Of a stretch of 64,000 nucleotides of DNA, positions 46,070-54,785 are shown one piece after another; positions within the stretch are counted from its first letter, which is position 1; each line of letters starts with the position of its first letter. The notes beneath the pieces were generated by a model. It did not search any database and had not been told where the DNA came from. It saw only the letters and a list, made by a program, of their open reading frames with translations. The DNA lies in the NCBI RefSeq assembly GCF_022662535.1, contig NZ_JAKQYM010000001.1, forward strand, positions 620,001 to 684,000, read 5' to 3'. A program made the position numbers and the translations under genes. Source of the stretch: Polaribacter marinus (GTDB lineage Bacteria > Bacteroidota > Bacteroidia > Flavobacteriales > Flavobacteriaceae).

Positions 46070-47323
46070 ATGAAAAAAGGATTATTTTTTACAGTATTTA
46101 CACTCTTTTTTACTGTTTTAATAACAGCTCAAACATTTCAATTGACATCAGAGATTAGACCTCGTTTTGAAAACAGACATGGTTATAAAACATTGATGTA
46201 TTCTGGAGATGAAGGGGCTAGTTTTATATCTCAAAGAACTCGTTTAAATTTTAATTTTCAACAAGAAAAATTAATGCTAGGTATTTCACTACAAAATATT
46301 AGAGTTTGGGGAGATGTAAGTACTTTGACCTCTAATGACAATGCCAATTCTTTTCACCAAGCATGGGCAAAATATCAATTTACCGATAAGTTTTCTTTAA
46401 AGTTTGGACGTCAAGAGATTGTTTATGATGACAGTAGAATTTTTGGGAATGTTGGTTGGGCTCAACAAGCGAGAAGTTTTGATGCTGTTGTTGCACAAAT
46501 AAAAACATCAGAAAAAGGAGAATTAGATATTGGATATTCTTTAAATAACGATTCTGAGCAACTAATCAATTCTTTATATACAAATGTAGCTGGTTATAAA
46601 ACGTTTCAATATGCTTGGTATCACACAGAAATCAATAAATTTGGATTGAGCTTTTTGATCTTAAATAATGGTGTAGAATTTTTAAATTCTAATCTTGAAG
46701 AAGAGTTGAATTATTCACAAACATTTGGTTCTAGAGCAACCTATAGTGTTGGAAAATTTTCTTTAGACGGTGCAATTTATTTTCAAACTGGTAAAATTTT
46801 AGATAACAGTGTTTTTGCAAATTATTTTGGTGGAAATATTGGGTATAAAGTATTTAATGAGTTTCAATTGAGGATAGGAGTAGAGTATTTATCAGGAAAA
46901 GATATGAACGATATGAGCAACAAAGTAAAATCGTTTAATCCTATTTTTGGAACCAATCATAAATTTAATGGTTTCATGGATTATTTTTATGTAGGAAATC
47001 ACATGAATTCGGTTGGATTATTAGATTTAAATACAACTATAGCATATGCTAAAAATAGATTTTCGGCAAAAATAATTCCTCATTTATTTTCCTCTACAGC
47101 AGCTATTTACAATGGAAGTTCAAAATTAAGCAACAATCTAGGTATAGAGGTTGATATTGCTTTAGGGTATAAGTTTTCTAAAAATGTAACTTTAAATGCT
47201 GGTTTTTCTAAAATGTTTGGTACTTCATCTTTAGAATTTTTAAAAGGAGGGAATCGTTCTACTGATAATTCTTGGACATGGTTAATGATAACCTTTACAC
47301 CAAAATTATTTGCATCAAATTAG
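46070..47323 (+). CDS. outer-membrane beta-barrel, alginate-export-family porin-like protein
   Basis: A 417-aa protein with signal peptide (LITAQ cleavage) and alternating beta strands to the C-terminus, which ends in a hydrophobic/aromatic strand (WTWLMITFTPKLFASN). The pattern RFENRHGY, SFISQRTRLNFNFQ, FSLKFGRQEIVYDDSRIFGNVGWAQQARSFDAV matches the alginate_exp barrel family that in many Bacteroidota and Proteobacteria is not tied to alginate. No polysaccharide gene is near. As the last gene of the nirK operon (12-bp gap) it may be a channel for nitrite or nitrate; this is inference from context. Confidence 0.85.
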   Translation: MKKGLFFTVFTLFFTVLITAQTFQLTSEIRPRFENRHGYKTLMYSGDEGASFISQRTRLNFNFQQEKLMLGISLQNIRVWGDVSTLTSNDNANSFHQAWAKYQFTDKFSLKFGRQEIVYDDSRIFGNVGWAQQARSFDAVVAQIKTSEKGELDIGYSLNNDSEQLINSLYTNVAGYKTFQYAWYHTEINKFGLSFLILNNGVEFLNSNLEEELNYSQTFGSRATYSVGKFSLDGAIYFQTGKILDNSVFANYFGGNIGYKVFNEFQLRIGVEYLSGKDMNDMSNKVKSFNPIFGTNHKFNGFMDYFYVGNHMNSVGLLDLNTTIAYAKNRFSAKIIPHLFSSTAAIYNGSSKLSNNLGIEVDIALGYKFSKNVTLNAGFSKMFGTSSLEFLKGGNRSTDNSWTWLMITFTPKLFASN

Positions 47324-47349
47324 TATTTAGTTAGTTTTTTTTTAATAGG

Positions 47350-47385
47350 AAAAGCATCTTTTAAAATATTTAAAAGATGCTTTTT
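47350..47385. terminator. terminator of the nirK operon (also faces purA)
   Basis: Perfect 16-bp stem AAAAGCATCTTTTAAA / TTTAAAAGATGCTTTT with 3-nt loop, then T-run, 26 bases after the porin-like gene. On the other strand the T-run is short, so termination of purA there is weaker. Confidence 0.9.
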
Positions 47386-47409
47386 AAGTTTATAAATTAA
47401 AAGAATACC

Positions 47410-48681
47410 TTATCTATTAATTGTTTGCTTTCTATCTGGCCCCACTGAAACAATAGATACAGGAACACCTGTTTCTTTTTCAATAAAGGCAACGTAGTCT
47501 AGTAAGTTTTTTGGTAGTTGATCTGCAGATGTCATTTTAGTTAAATCATCTTCCCAACCTTTAAATTCTGTATAGTTTACAGAAACGTTTTCTGGCTCAA
47601 TATTATATGGGAAATGAGAAATCTCTTTTCCTTTATAATTATAAGAAGTACAAACTTTTAAGGTATCAAATCCAGAAAGAACATCACCTTTCATCATCAT
47701 TAATTGTGTTACTCCATTTACATCAACCGCGTATTTTAAAGCCACTAAATCTAACCAACCACATCTTCTAGGTCTTCCTGTAGTAGCACCAAATTCGTGC
47801 CCCACTTTAGCCATTCTTTCTCCATCTTCATCAAATAATTCAGTAGGGAAAGGTCCAGAACCTACACGTGTAGTGTATGCTTTAAAAATACCAAAAACAT
47901 TACCAATTCTATTAGGAGCAACTCCTAAACCTGTACAAGCTCCTGCTGCTGTTGTATTTGAAGAAGTTACAAAAGGATATGTCCCAAAATCAATATCTAA
48001 TAAAGAACCTTGAGCACCTTCTGCTAAAATTGTTTTTTTATCTTTGATTACTTGGTTTAAGAACTCTTCACTATCAATAAATGCTAATGTTCTTAATTTT
48101 TCAATCCCTTTACAAAACTCTGTTTCTAATTCTACTAAATCATATTCTATTTGAACATCAAAAAACTCTAACATTTTGATGTGTTTTTCAGTTAGTGCAT
48201 CGTATTTTTCTTTCCAATTGTCTAGTTCTAAATCTCCAACGCGCATTCCGTTTCTACCAGTTTTATCCATGTAAGTTGGACCAATACCTTTTAATGTAGA
48301 ACCAATCTTAGCTTTTCCTTTAGAAGTTTCTGAAGCAGCATCTAACAGCCTATGAGTAGGTAAAATTAAATGTGCTTTTCTAGAAATTAATAATTTAGAA
48401 GTGTAATCGATATTGTGTTTATCAAGATTCTCTAATTCTTTTTGGAAAATAACAGGGTCTATAACAACACCATTTCCAACAACATTTAATGCTGTTTTGT
48501 GAAAAATTCCTGAAGGAATTGTATGTAAAACGTGTTTAAATCCGTCAAAAATTAAGGTATGTCCAGCGTTTGGTCCTCCTTGAAAACGTGCAATAATATC
48601 GTAGTTTGCTGTTAAAACATCTACAATCTTGCCTTTTCCTTCATCTCCCCATTGTAATCCGAGTAATAAATCTACAGCCAT
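47410..48681 (-). CDS. purA: adenylosuccinate synthetase
   Basis: IMP + Asp + GTP to adenylosuccinate, first step of AMP synthesis; cytoplasmic. 423 aa. Motifs: LLGLQWGDEGKGKIVD near the N-terminus (catalytic Asp and P-loop), GGPNAGHTL with the catalytic His, GSTLKGIGPTYMDKTGRNGMRVGDL, EGAQGSLLDIDFGTYPFVTSSNT, TTTGRPRRCGWLD. Complete. Third gene of a co-directional set spoT-fur-purA (gap to fur 40 bases), an arrangement familiar from flavobacteria. Confidence 0.97.
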   Translation of the reverse strand: MAVDLLLGLQWGDEGKGKIVDVLTANYDIIARFQGGPNAGHTLIFDGFKHVLHTIPSGIFHKTALNVVGNGVVIDPVIFQKELENLDKHNIDYTSKLLISRKAHLILPTHRLLDAASETSKGKAKIGSTLKGIGPTYMDKTGRNGMRVGDLELDNWKEKYDALTEKHIKMLEFFDVQIEYDLVELETEFCKGIEKLRTLAFIDSEEFLNQVIKDKKTILAEGAQGSLLDIDFGTYPFVTSSNTTAAGACTGLGVAPNRIGNVFGIFKAYTTRVGSGPFPTELFDEDGERMAKVGHEFGATTGRPRRCGWLDLVALKYAVDVNGVTQLMMMKGDVLSGFDTLKVCTSYNYKGKEISHFPYNIEPENVSVNYTEFKGWEDDLTKMTSADQLPKNLLDYVAFIEKETGVPVSIVSVGPDRKQTINR

Positions 48682-48721
48682 TAGTTGTGTTAATTTGTTG
48701 TTTGTGTTGTTGTATTGTTAA

Positions 48722-49171
48722 TTAAGATTCTTTCTTTTTTGTTCCGTAAAAATAAAGTGAATGATTGTGAATATTAATATCAAAAACTTCTTCTATTGTT
48801 TTTTTTATAATTTGTATCCTTGGATCACAAAATTCTTTTACTTCTCCAGAATCTGTAAAAATAACATGATCATGGTTTTTATCGAAGTAACTTTTTTCAT
48901 AACGTGCCATAGATTGACCGTCAAATTGATGTTTTCTTACCAAATTACAATCCAATAATAAGTCAATAGTATTGTATAGTGTAGCTCTACTAACACGATA
49001 GTTTTTATTTTTCATTTTAATATAAAGAGATTCTATATCAAAATGTTCGTCTGCAGTATATATTTCTTGAAGTATTGCATAGCGTTCAGGAGTCTTTCTA
49101 TGCTTATTTTGTTCTAAATAAGTAGTAAAAACTTTTCTAACTATTTCTTGATTTTCAAGTAAATTACTCAT
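48722..49171 (-). CDS. Fur-family transcriptional regulator
   Basis: A 149-aa metal-dependent repressor. Winged helix ~15-85 ([54 protein letters not shown]) and dimerisation/metal region ~86-145 ([30 protein letters not shown]). The structural-zinc CxxC pairs of classical Fur are missing, so the site relies on His/Asp/Glu; it may be of the Fur, Zur or PerR branch. Position between spoT and purA suggests no clear regulon. It has its own core at 49194-49201. Confidence 0.9.
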   Translation of the reverse strand: MSNLLENQEIVRKVFTTYLEQNKHRKTPERYAILQEIYTADEHFDIESLYIKMKNKNYRVSRATLYNTIDLLLDCNLVRKHQFDGQSMARYEKSYFDKNHDHVIFTDSGEVKEFCDPRIQIIKKTIEEVFDINIHNHSLYFYGTKKKES

Positions 49172-49193
49172 GGTTTTAATTTTTGCGAAAGGA

Positions 49194-49201
49194 CAAATTT
49201 A
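49194..49201 (-). promoter_or_regulatory. TAnnTTTG core of the Fur-family gene
   Basis: TAAATTTG on the minus strand, expected start near 49190, leader of about 20 nt. Lies in the 72-bp gap below spoT, so fur and purA can be read without spoT. Confidence 0.5.
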
Positions 49202-49243
49202 CAGTTATTTATTAATAAAAAATCTTTTTTCTAAAAATGATAT

Positions 49244-51463
49244 TTACAAACTGTTAACACGTTCTACTTTTTTAACTCCCTCTACTTTTTGAATGCTTTT
49301 AATTAGTTTATTTAATTGTGAAATATTCTTAACACTTAAAGATAATTTACCATCAAAAACACCTTCATCTCCAGCAATATTAATACTGTGGATAAATACT
49401 CCCATATTACTTGATATAATGTTTGTGACATTGTTTACAATCCCTTTATTGTCTACACCATTGATATGTAGAATTGCTTTAAAATCTTGTTTGGTTGAAT
49501 CTATCCACTTTGCTTGTATGATTCTGTATGCATAATTAGATTGAAGAGATATCGCATTTGGACAATTCATTTTATGAACTTTGATACCGTCATTAATGGT
49601 TATAAAACCAAAAACTTTATCTCCAGGAATAGGGTTACAGCATTTGGAAATCTTATAATCTAATTTTTCTTCTTCTTTACCAAAAACTAAAGCATCATAT
49701 TTATTACTGGTTTCTTCTGCGTCTATAGTTTCTTTGGTAGTTGTATTTCTTCTTAATTTTGTTTTAAAGAAATTTAAAATGGTGCTATTTCTTTGTGCAA
49801 CAAATGTTTTAAGTTGTGTATTGTCTATAGCCCCATTACCAAACCTAAAAAATAAATCGAAACTAGTTTTTAATTTAAAAAAGTTTACGAGTTCATTTAT
49901 AGATTTTTCATTAAATGTGATCTTTAAATGACGAAGTTTACGCATTAATATTGCTTTTCCTTCTTCTGCAATCTTCTTTTCTTCTTCTTTTAGGGCTGCT
50001 CTAATTTTAGTTTTTGCTCTAGCGGTGATAACAAAATCTAACCATCTTGCATTAGGTTTATTTGTAGAACTTGTGATGACTTCTATTTGATCTCCACTTT
50101 TTAAAGTATGACTAAGTGGAACAAGTTTACCGTTTACTTTTGCACCTCTACATTTTAAACCAACGTCTGTATGAATGGAAAAGGCAAAATCTAATGCAGA
50201 AGCATTTTTTGGAAGCGATTTTAAATCGCCTTTAGGCGTAAAAACATATATTTCTTTAGAATATAGATTTAACTTAAAATCTTCAACAAAATCTACTGCG
50301 TTGATGTTTTGGTTTTCTAAAGTTTCTTTTAATTTATTTAACCAATTTTCTAATCCAGATTCTTTTACAGAACCTTGTTTGTATTTAAAATGTGCAGCAT
50401 AACCTTTTTCTGCAATTTCATTCATTCTTTTAGAACGAATTTGAACTTCTACCCATTTTGCATCAGGACCTACTACTGTTATGTGTAGAGCTTCATAACC
50501 TGTAGTTTTGGGTTGAGAAATCCAATCTCTTAAACGAGAAGGGTTTGGTTTAAAGTAGTCTGTTACAATGGTGTAAATTTTCCAAGCATCAAATTTATCA
50601 TCATCAGAAGTAGGTGAATAAATAATTCTAATGGCATATTTATCATATACTTCATCAAAAGTAACATTTTGCTTTTTCATTTTTCTACGAATAGAATAAA
50701 TGGATTTGAAGCGTCCTTTTATTTCATAAGTAAAATTTTCTTTGTCTAAACCTTTTTTTAATGTTTCTGCAAAGGTTTCTAAGTACTTTTGTTGTTCTTC
50801 TTTACTTTCTTTTATTTTTGTTTCAATATCGTTATAAACTTCAGGTTCTGTGTATTTTAACCCTAAATCTTCTAATTCTGTTTTGATATTGTACAAGCCC
50901 AATCTGTGTGCTAAAGGAGCGTAAATGTATAAGGTTTCGGAAGCAATTTTAACTTGTTTATGTGGCGGCATTGCATCCATGGTTTGCATATTGTGCAATC
51001 TGTCTGCAATTTTTATTAAAATAACCCTAACATCATCGTGTAATGTTAAAAGCATTTTTCTAAAATTCTCTGCTTGTATTGATGCGTCTTGCTCTTTATT
51101 TAAACGTGATATTTTTGTTAAACCGTTTACAATTCTAGCAATGGTTTCTCCAAACAATTGCTCCATATCATCTATAGTGTACTCTGTATCTTCAACAACA
51201 TCATGTAATAATGCTGCAGCAATAGAAGTAGCACCTAAACCAATTTCCATTGCAACAATTTTGGCAACTGCAATTGGATGAAAAATATAAGGTTCGCCTG
51301 TTTTTCTTCGTTGTTTAGAATGTGCGTCTACAGCAATATCAAAAGCTTTTCTTATTAGTTTTTTATCATCAGTAGATAAAACTTCATAAGTTCCTTTTAG
51401 TAAATCTTTATACCTATTTGCTATTTCTTTATTTTCTTCTTCAATGCTTGCTGTGTATGCCAT
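49244..51463 (-). CDS. bifunctional (p)ppGpp synthetase/hydrolase (RelA/SpoT family)
   Basis: Alarmone metabolism in the stringent response, cytoplasmic. 739 aa, full-length Rel type. HD hydrolase ~25-200 with H62, H87-D88 (LLHDVVEDT) and ADRLHNMQT (154-162) intact; synthetase ~235-350 (KGRFKSIYSIRRKMKKQNVTFDEVYDKYAIRIIY, TTGYEALH); TGS ~405-465 (VFTPKGDLKSLPKNASALDFAFSIHTDVG); zinc-finger-like stretch (KISKCCNPIPGDK, HKMNCPN); ACT ~660-737. Both activities should be functional. It is followed by fur and purA and preceded by the M48 gene. Confidence 0.95.
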   Translation of the reverse strand: MAYTASIEEENKEIANRYKDLLKGTYEVLSTDDKKLIRKAFDIAVDAHSKQRRKTGEPYIFHPIAVAKIVAMEIGLGATSIAAALLHDVVEDTEYTIDDMEQLFGETIARIVNGLTKISRLNKEQDASIQAENFRKMLLTLHDDVRVILIKIADRLHNMQTMDAMPPHKQVKIASETLYIYAPLAHRLGLYNIKTELEDLGLKYTEPEVYNDIETKIKESKEEQQKYLETFAETLKKGLDKENFTYEIKGRFKSIYSIRRKMKKQNVTFDEVYDKYAIRIIYSPTSDDDKFDAWKIYTIVTDYFKPNPSRLRDWISQPKTTGYEALHITVVGPDAKWVEVQIRSKRMNEIAEKGYAAHFKYKQGSVKESGLENWLNKLKETLENQNINAVDFVEDFKLNLYSKEIYVFTPKGDLKSLPKNASALDFAFSIHTDVGLKCRGAKVNGKLVPLSHTLKSGDQIEVITSSTNKPNARWLDFVITARAKTKIRAALKEEEKKIAEEGKAILMRKLRHLKITFNEKSINELVNFFKLKTSFDLFFRFGNGAIDNTQLKTFVAQRNSTILNFFKTKLRRNTTTKETIDAEETSNKYDALVFGKEEEKLDYKISKCCNPIPGDKVFGFITINDGIKVHKMNCPNAISLQSNYAYRIIQAKWIDSTKQDFKAILHINGVDNKGIVNNVTNIISSNMGVFIHSINIAGDEGVFDGKLSLSVKNISQLNKLIKSIQKVEGVKKVERVNSL

Positions 51464-51532
51464 AAATTACCAACTAAGATTTTTTGTAAAACTAAAGTGA
51501 ATTTAGGAATAAGATTTTTAACAAGCAAGTAT

Positions 51533-52765
51533 TTAAGATTCTAAATTTCTAATTCTTTCCAACAAAGTTGGATGTGAATAATGCATAAAAACATATGCAG
51601 GATGTGGAGTTAAATTACTTAAACTATTTTTTGATAATTTTTTTAGTGATGTAATTAGCGGCTTTGCAGCAAAAGTTTCTTTTGCAAAATTATCTGCTTG
51701 GTATTCGAATTTACGAGACATATAATTCATAAATAAACCTGTAATTTCTGAAATTGGCGAATATAAAATACCGAATGCAATTAAACCAATATGAAAACTT
51801 GGAATTGAAACTCCTAAAGCTTCTGATAAGATAGATGAATTAATAAATAGCGATAAAATAAAAAGTGTTAAACCTGTAAGTAGGATAGAAAAAGCTAAAT
51901 TAAAAAGGATGTGTTTTTTTTTATAATGGCCTACTTCGTGTGCTAAAACAGCTACAATTTCGTCTGTTTCTAAATCGTTTATTAAAGTGTCAAAAAGTGT
52001 GATTCTTTTTTGAGAACCAAATCCAGAAAAATAGGCATTTGCTTTTGTAGAGCGTTTAGAACCATCAATAACAAAAATATTATTCAATTTAAAGCCTACA
52101 TTTTTTGCATACTTTTCTATGGCAAATTTTAATACTCCATCTTCCAAAGGAGTTTGTTTGTTGAACAAAGGAACGATTAGTTTTGCGTAAAACATATTCA
52201 TAAACAAAGAAAAAACAGCTACTAAAGCCCAAGCATAAATCCAGAAATTTTCTCCTGAAAATTGATAAAACCAAATAATTAAGGATAAAATTCCCCCACC
52301 TAAAAGAATACTCATTAGCCAACCTTTTAGTTTATCGAACCAAAATGTTTTTTTTGTAGATTTATTAAATCCAAATTTTTCTTCAATAACAAAGGTTTTA
52401 TAAAAAGAAAAAGGTGTTGTTAAAATATCTGAACCTAACATAATAACTCCAAAGAAAATTAAAGCAATTAGAATAGGGTTTTCTGTATAATTTCTAGCAA
52501 AATTATCTACGTATTTAAAACCATCAGCAAAAAAGAAAATGAGTGTTAAAGTAATTGAAAATAAAGAAGTTATATTAGAGAACTTTGAATTTGTTTTTTT
52601 GTAAGCTTGTGATTTTTTATATTCTTCTTCATCATAAACATCCGCTAGTTTTTCTGGAATTTTATCATCAAAATGTTTGGCATTTAAACTGTCTAAAATT
52701 TGATCAATTATAAAACTAATGATTATGATTGCAATTAGAATGTAAAATAGAGTAGTGGGTTGCAT
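51533..52765 (-). CDS. M48-family zinc metallopeptidase (Ste24/CAAX-protease type)
   Basis: Integral membrane peptidase of 410 aa. About seven hydrophobic helices; zinc motif HEVGH (VLAHEVGHYKKKH) near residue 280 and the third ligand Glu in EYQADNFA near 355. N-terminal region with the Ste24-type peptidase_M48_N pattern (RNYTENPILIALIFFGVIMLGSDILTTPFSFYKTFVIEEKFGFNKST). In eukaryotes Ste24 processes prenylated proteins; bacterial members are thought to act in membrane protein quality control. Core promoter candidate at 52827. Confidence 0.93.
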   Translation of the reverse strand: MQPTTLFYILIAIIIISFIIDQILDSLNAKHFDDKIPEKLADVYDEEEYKKSQAYKKTNSKFSNITSLFSITLTLIFFFADGFKYVDNFARNYTENPILIALIFFGVIMLGSDILTTPFSFYKTFVIEEKFGFNKSTKKTFWFDKLKGWLMSILLGGGILSLIIWFYQFSGENFWIYAWALVAVFSLFMNMFYAKLIVPLFNKQTPLEDGVLKFAIEKYAKNVGFKLNNIFVIDGSKRSTKANAYFSGFGSQKRITLFDTLINDLETDEIVAVLAHEVGHYKKKHILFNLAFSILLTGLTLFILSLFINSSILSEALGVSIPSFHIGLIAFGILYSPISEITGLFMNYMSRKFEYQADNFAKETFAAKPLITSLKKLSKNSLSNLTPHPAYVFMHYSHPTLLERIRNLES

Positions 52766-52826
52766 TTAATTTTGTAAGTTTTGATAAGGTGATTATAGGG
52801 TTAATTGTTGTTTATAACAAAGTACA

Positions 52827-52834
52827 CAAAAGTA
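52827..52834 (-). promoter_or_regulatory. TAnnTTTG core upstream of the M48 gene
   Basis: TACTTTTG on the minus strand, expected start near 52823, leader of ~58 nt. No clear -33 element. Confidence 0.42.
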
Positions 52835-52883
52835 AATGAACCATTGGAAAATTCACTTATTCATATAAGTAATTTTTTTTTAA

Positions 52884-53879
52884 TTACTCAAAATTTATAT
52901 CCGCATAATTGTTAAAGCTTTCAAATGCCAGCGGATAAGTGTTGTTAACAAATTCATATTCCCAAAGCTCAATATATCTAACTCCCATTATTTTAGCTTG
53001 ACTGAATATTGTTGTGTAATCATTATTTTCAAACCTTTCAGTTTGATCAGACCTACCAATTGCTTGAGCATAGATATCTCCTTCAAAATTAGTAAGAGTA
53101 TTGATCAGATAGGGTTGATAAGTTGTTTTTCCTGAGATCCACCAAATTGCAGCGCCAACGCGTTGATTTAATGAAGTATCATTCCATAAATCAGTCATAA
53201 TTTGATTCGGAATTGAGGTGTCTCCCATTATATCATGTACTTCAACAGCTAAGGCTTTATTAGAGAAAGCATTAGCAAAAATGCTTGCAGTTTCTTTTAC
53301 TGAATTTATCCATTTATCTGCTGTAAGTCCAGCATGTATTAGTTCTGTTGTAGAAACACCATTAAAGTGTCCTTCAATTCCGTTAGCGGTCATTTGAGGA
53401 ATATAAACTAAAGTTAGATCATCATCATTGTTATAATTAGAAGCTAGTTTTTGTGCTAAATAAGTAAATCTTTCATTAACTTTTGAATCCCAAATTTTAG
53501 GAATTTTCTTAACATTATTATTAAAATCAATGATTTCAAAGAAACCTACATTTATATCTGTTAATAACCATTCTGGACTATCACTACCTGCTATAATTCC
53601 TAAACTCCATTTTTTTTCTCTTGATTTTATTATAGATAATTTTTCTTCTATTGCAGAAAAATCATAAACACCTTTAGTGGGCTCTATATCTTTCCATCTA
53701 ACTCTTATTAAAGAGCCTTTAGCTTCTGTATGGTCTAGTGCAGACTCATTTCCAAAAGAACTTGCATACAAACCTTTTGGTTTGATAACATTGCCATTAT
53801 TTTCTGATAATATATCTTTTTGATTGGAAACGCAAGATGAGCTGAAAATGAGAATAAAATAAAATAAAAATTTGTTCAT
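52884..53879 (-). CDS. glycoside-hydrolase-like TIM-barrel lipoprotein
   Basis: A 331-aa lipoprotein (lipobox FSSSCVSNQ). The mature chain reads like a GH-A clan barrel: GSLIRVRWKDIEPTKGVYDFSAIEEKLSIIKSREKKWSLGII (strand-helix with WxxxEPxxGxYDF typical of GH42/GH5-like enzymes), IPQMTANGIEGHFNG (candidate acid/base Glu), and YIELWEYEFVNNTYP (candidate nucleophile region). I cannot assign a GH family or a substrate, and no sugar transporter or other polysaccharide gene is nearby, so it is not part of a utilisation locus. A perfect inverted repeat sits directly upstream of the start. Confidence 0.7.
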   Translation of the reverse strand: MNKFLFYFILIFSSSCVSNQKDILSENNGNVIKPKGLYASSFGNESALDHTEAKGSLIRVRWKDIEPTKGVYDFSAIEEKLSIIKSREKKWSLGIIAGSDSPEWLLTDINVGFFEIIDFNNNVKKIPKIWDSKVNERFTYLAQKLASNYNNDDDLTLVYIPQMTANGIEGHFNGVSTTELIHAGLTADKWINSVKETASIFANAFSNKALAVEVHDIMGDTSIPNQIMTDLWNDTSLNQRVGAAIWWISGKTTYQPYLINTLTNFEGDIYAQAIGRSDQTERFENNDYTTIFSQAKIMGVRYIELWEYEFVNNTYPLAFESFNNYADINFE

Positions 53880-53881
53880 AG

Positions 53882-53905
53882 GTCTAAATTATTTATTATT
53901 TAGAC
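53882..53905 (-). promoter_or_regulatory. inverted repeat directly upstream of the glycoside-hydrolase-like gene
   Basis: GTCTAAAT-N8-ATTTAGAC, perfect 8-bp arms, ending 3 bases before the start codon at 53879. Either an operator or a leader hairpin that would sequester the start. Confidence 0.5.
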
Positions 53906-54035
53906 AATATCTCACTAAAAAGGTTTAATTATTTTTAAAAGAAATAAATTTTAATACTCACATTTTAAGTGAATTAAACTCAGTATTAGCAAATAAGACA
54001 CTTATTAATTTAACTTTAGATATAAATGATAAACA

Positions 54036-54782
54036 TTATTTACTTTTTTTACGAGCAAACATTGCAGCGCCAATTATACCTGCATTATTTTTAAACCTTG
54101 CAACTTCTATGGGAACATCTACGGTTAAGTGTTCTTTAAACTGATCGTATTTTTTACTGATTCCTCCACCTAAAATATACATACTTGGTGTGTGCAGTAT
54201 TTTAACATGATTTAGAAAAACATCTAATCTTTTTGCCCATTCAGCTAATGATAGTTTTTCTCTTTTTCTAGCAGAATCTGCAGCAAATTTTTCAATAATT
54301 TCTCCATTTGTATGGTAGATATGTCCTAATTCTACATTAGGAATTAACTGACCATTGTAAAAAAGTCCAGAGCCAATTCCTGTCCCTAATGTAATTACAA
54401 AAACTTTACCTTTTACGTTTTTTCCTGCTCCTAAATTTATTTCTGCTACCCCAGCTAGATCGGCATCATTACTTACATAAAAAGGAGTTCCTTCACATTC
54501 TTTTTTAAAAAGTTTATCAACTTTTACACCAACCCAATCTTTACTTAAATTTCCGTGATGTTTACATTGTCCATCAACAATAATTGTAGGAAAACAACAA
54601 CCAACGGGACCTGTCCATTCAAAATAATTTAGCATTTGTTTGATGACTTTTGCTACGGCTTTTGGTGAAGCAGGTTTTGGTGTGTCTATTCGATGTCTTT
54701 CAGAAAGGAGCTCTCCTGTTTTTGTATTTACAATTGCTGCTTTTATTCCTGAACCACCAATATCTATTCCTAATACTTTCAT
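54036..54782 (-). CDS. polyphosphate glucokinase (ROK family)
   Basis: Phosphorylates glucose to glucose-6-phosphate, probably with polyphosphate and possibly ATP; cytoplasmic, 248 aa. Phosphate-binding GIDIGGSGIKAAIV at the N-terminus, second loop VFVITLGTGIGSGLF, catalytic Asp in SNDADLAGVAE, and GGGISKKYDQF. The short length and absence of the ROK zinc motif fit the PPGK branch. Three bases behind the SpoU methyltransferase stop, so one operon; the pairing seems to be one of convenience. Confidence 0.85.
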   Translation of the reverse strand: MKVLGIDIGGSGIKAAIVNTKTGELLSERHRIDTPKPASPKAVAKVIKQMLNYFEWTGPVGCCFPTIIVDGQCKHHGNLSKDWVGVKVDKLFKKECEGTPFYVSNDADLAGVAEINLGAGKNVKGKVFVITLGTGIGSGLFYNGQLIPNVELGHIYHTNGEIIEKFAADSARKREKLSLAEWAKRLDVFLNHVKILHTPSMYILGGGISKKYDQFKEHLTVDVPIEVARFKNNAGIIGAAMFARKKSK

Positions 54783-54785
54783 TTT

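Noticed and set aside
52855..52880. Plus-strand terminator-like hairpin ACTTAT-TCAT-ATAAGT followed by T-run
   Set aside because: No plus-strand gene lies upstream that would use it, and on the minus strand it lacks a T-run.
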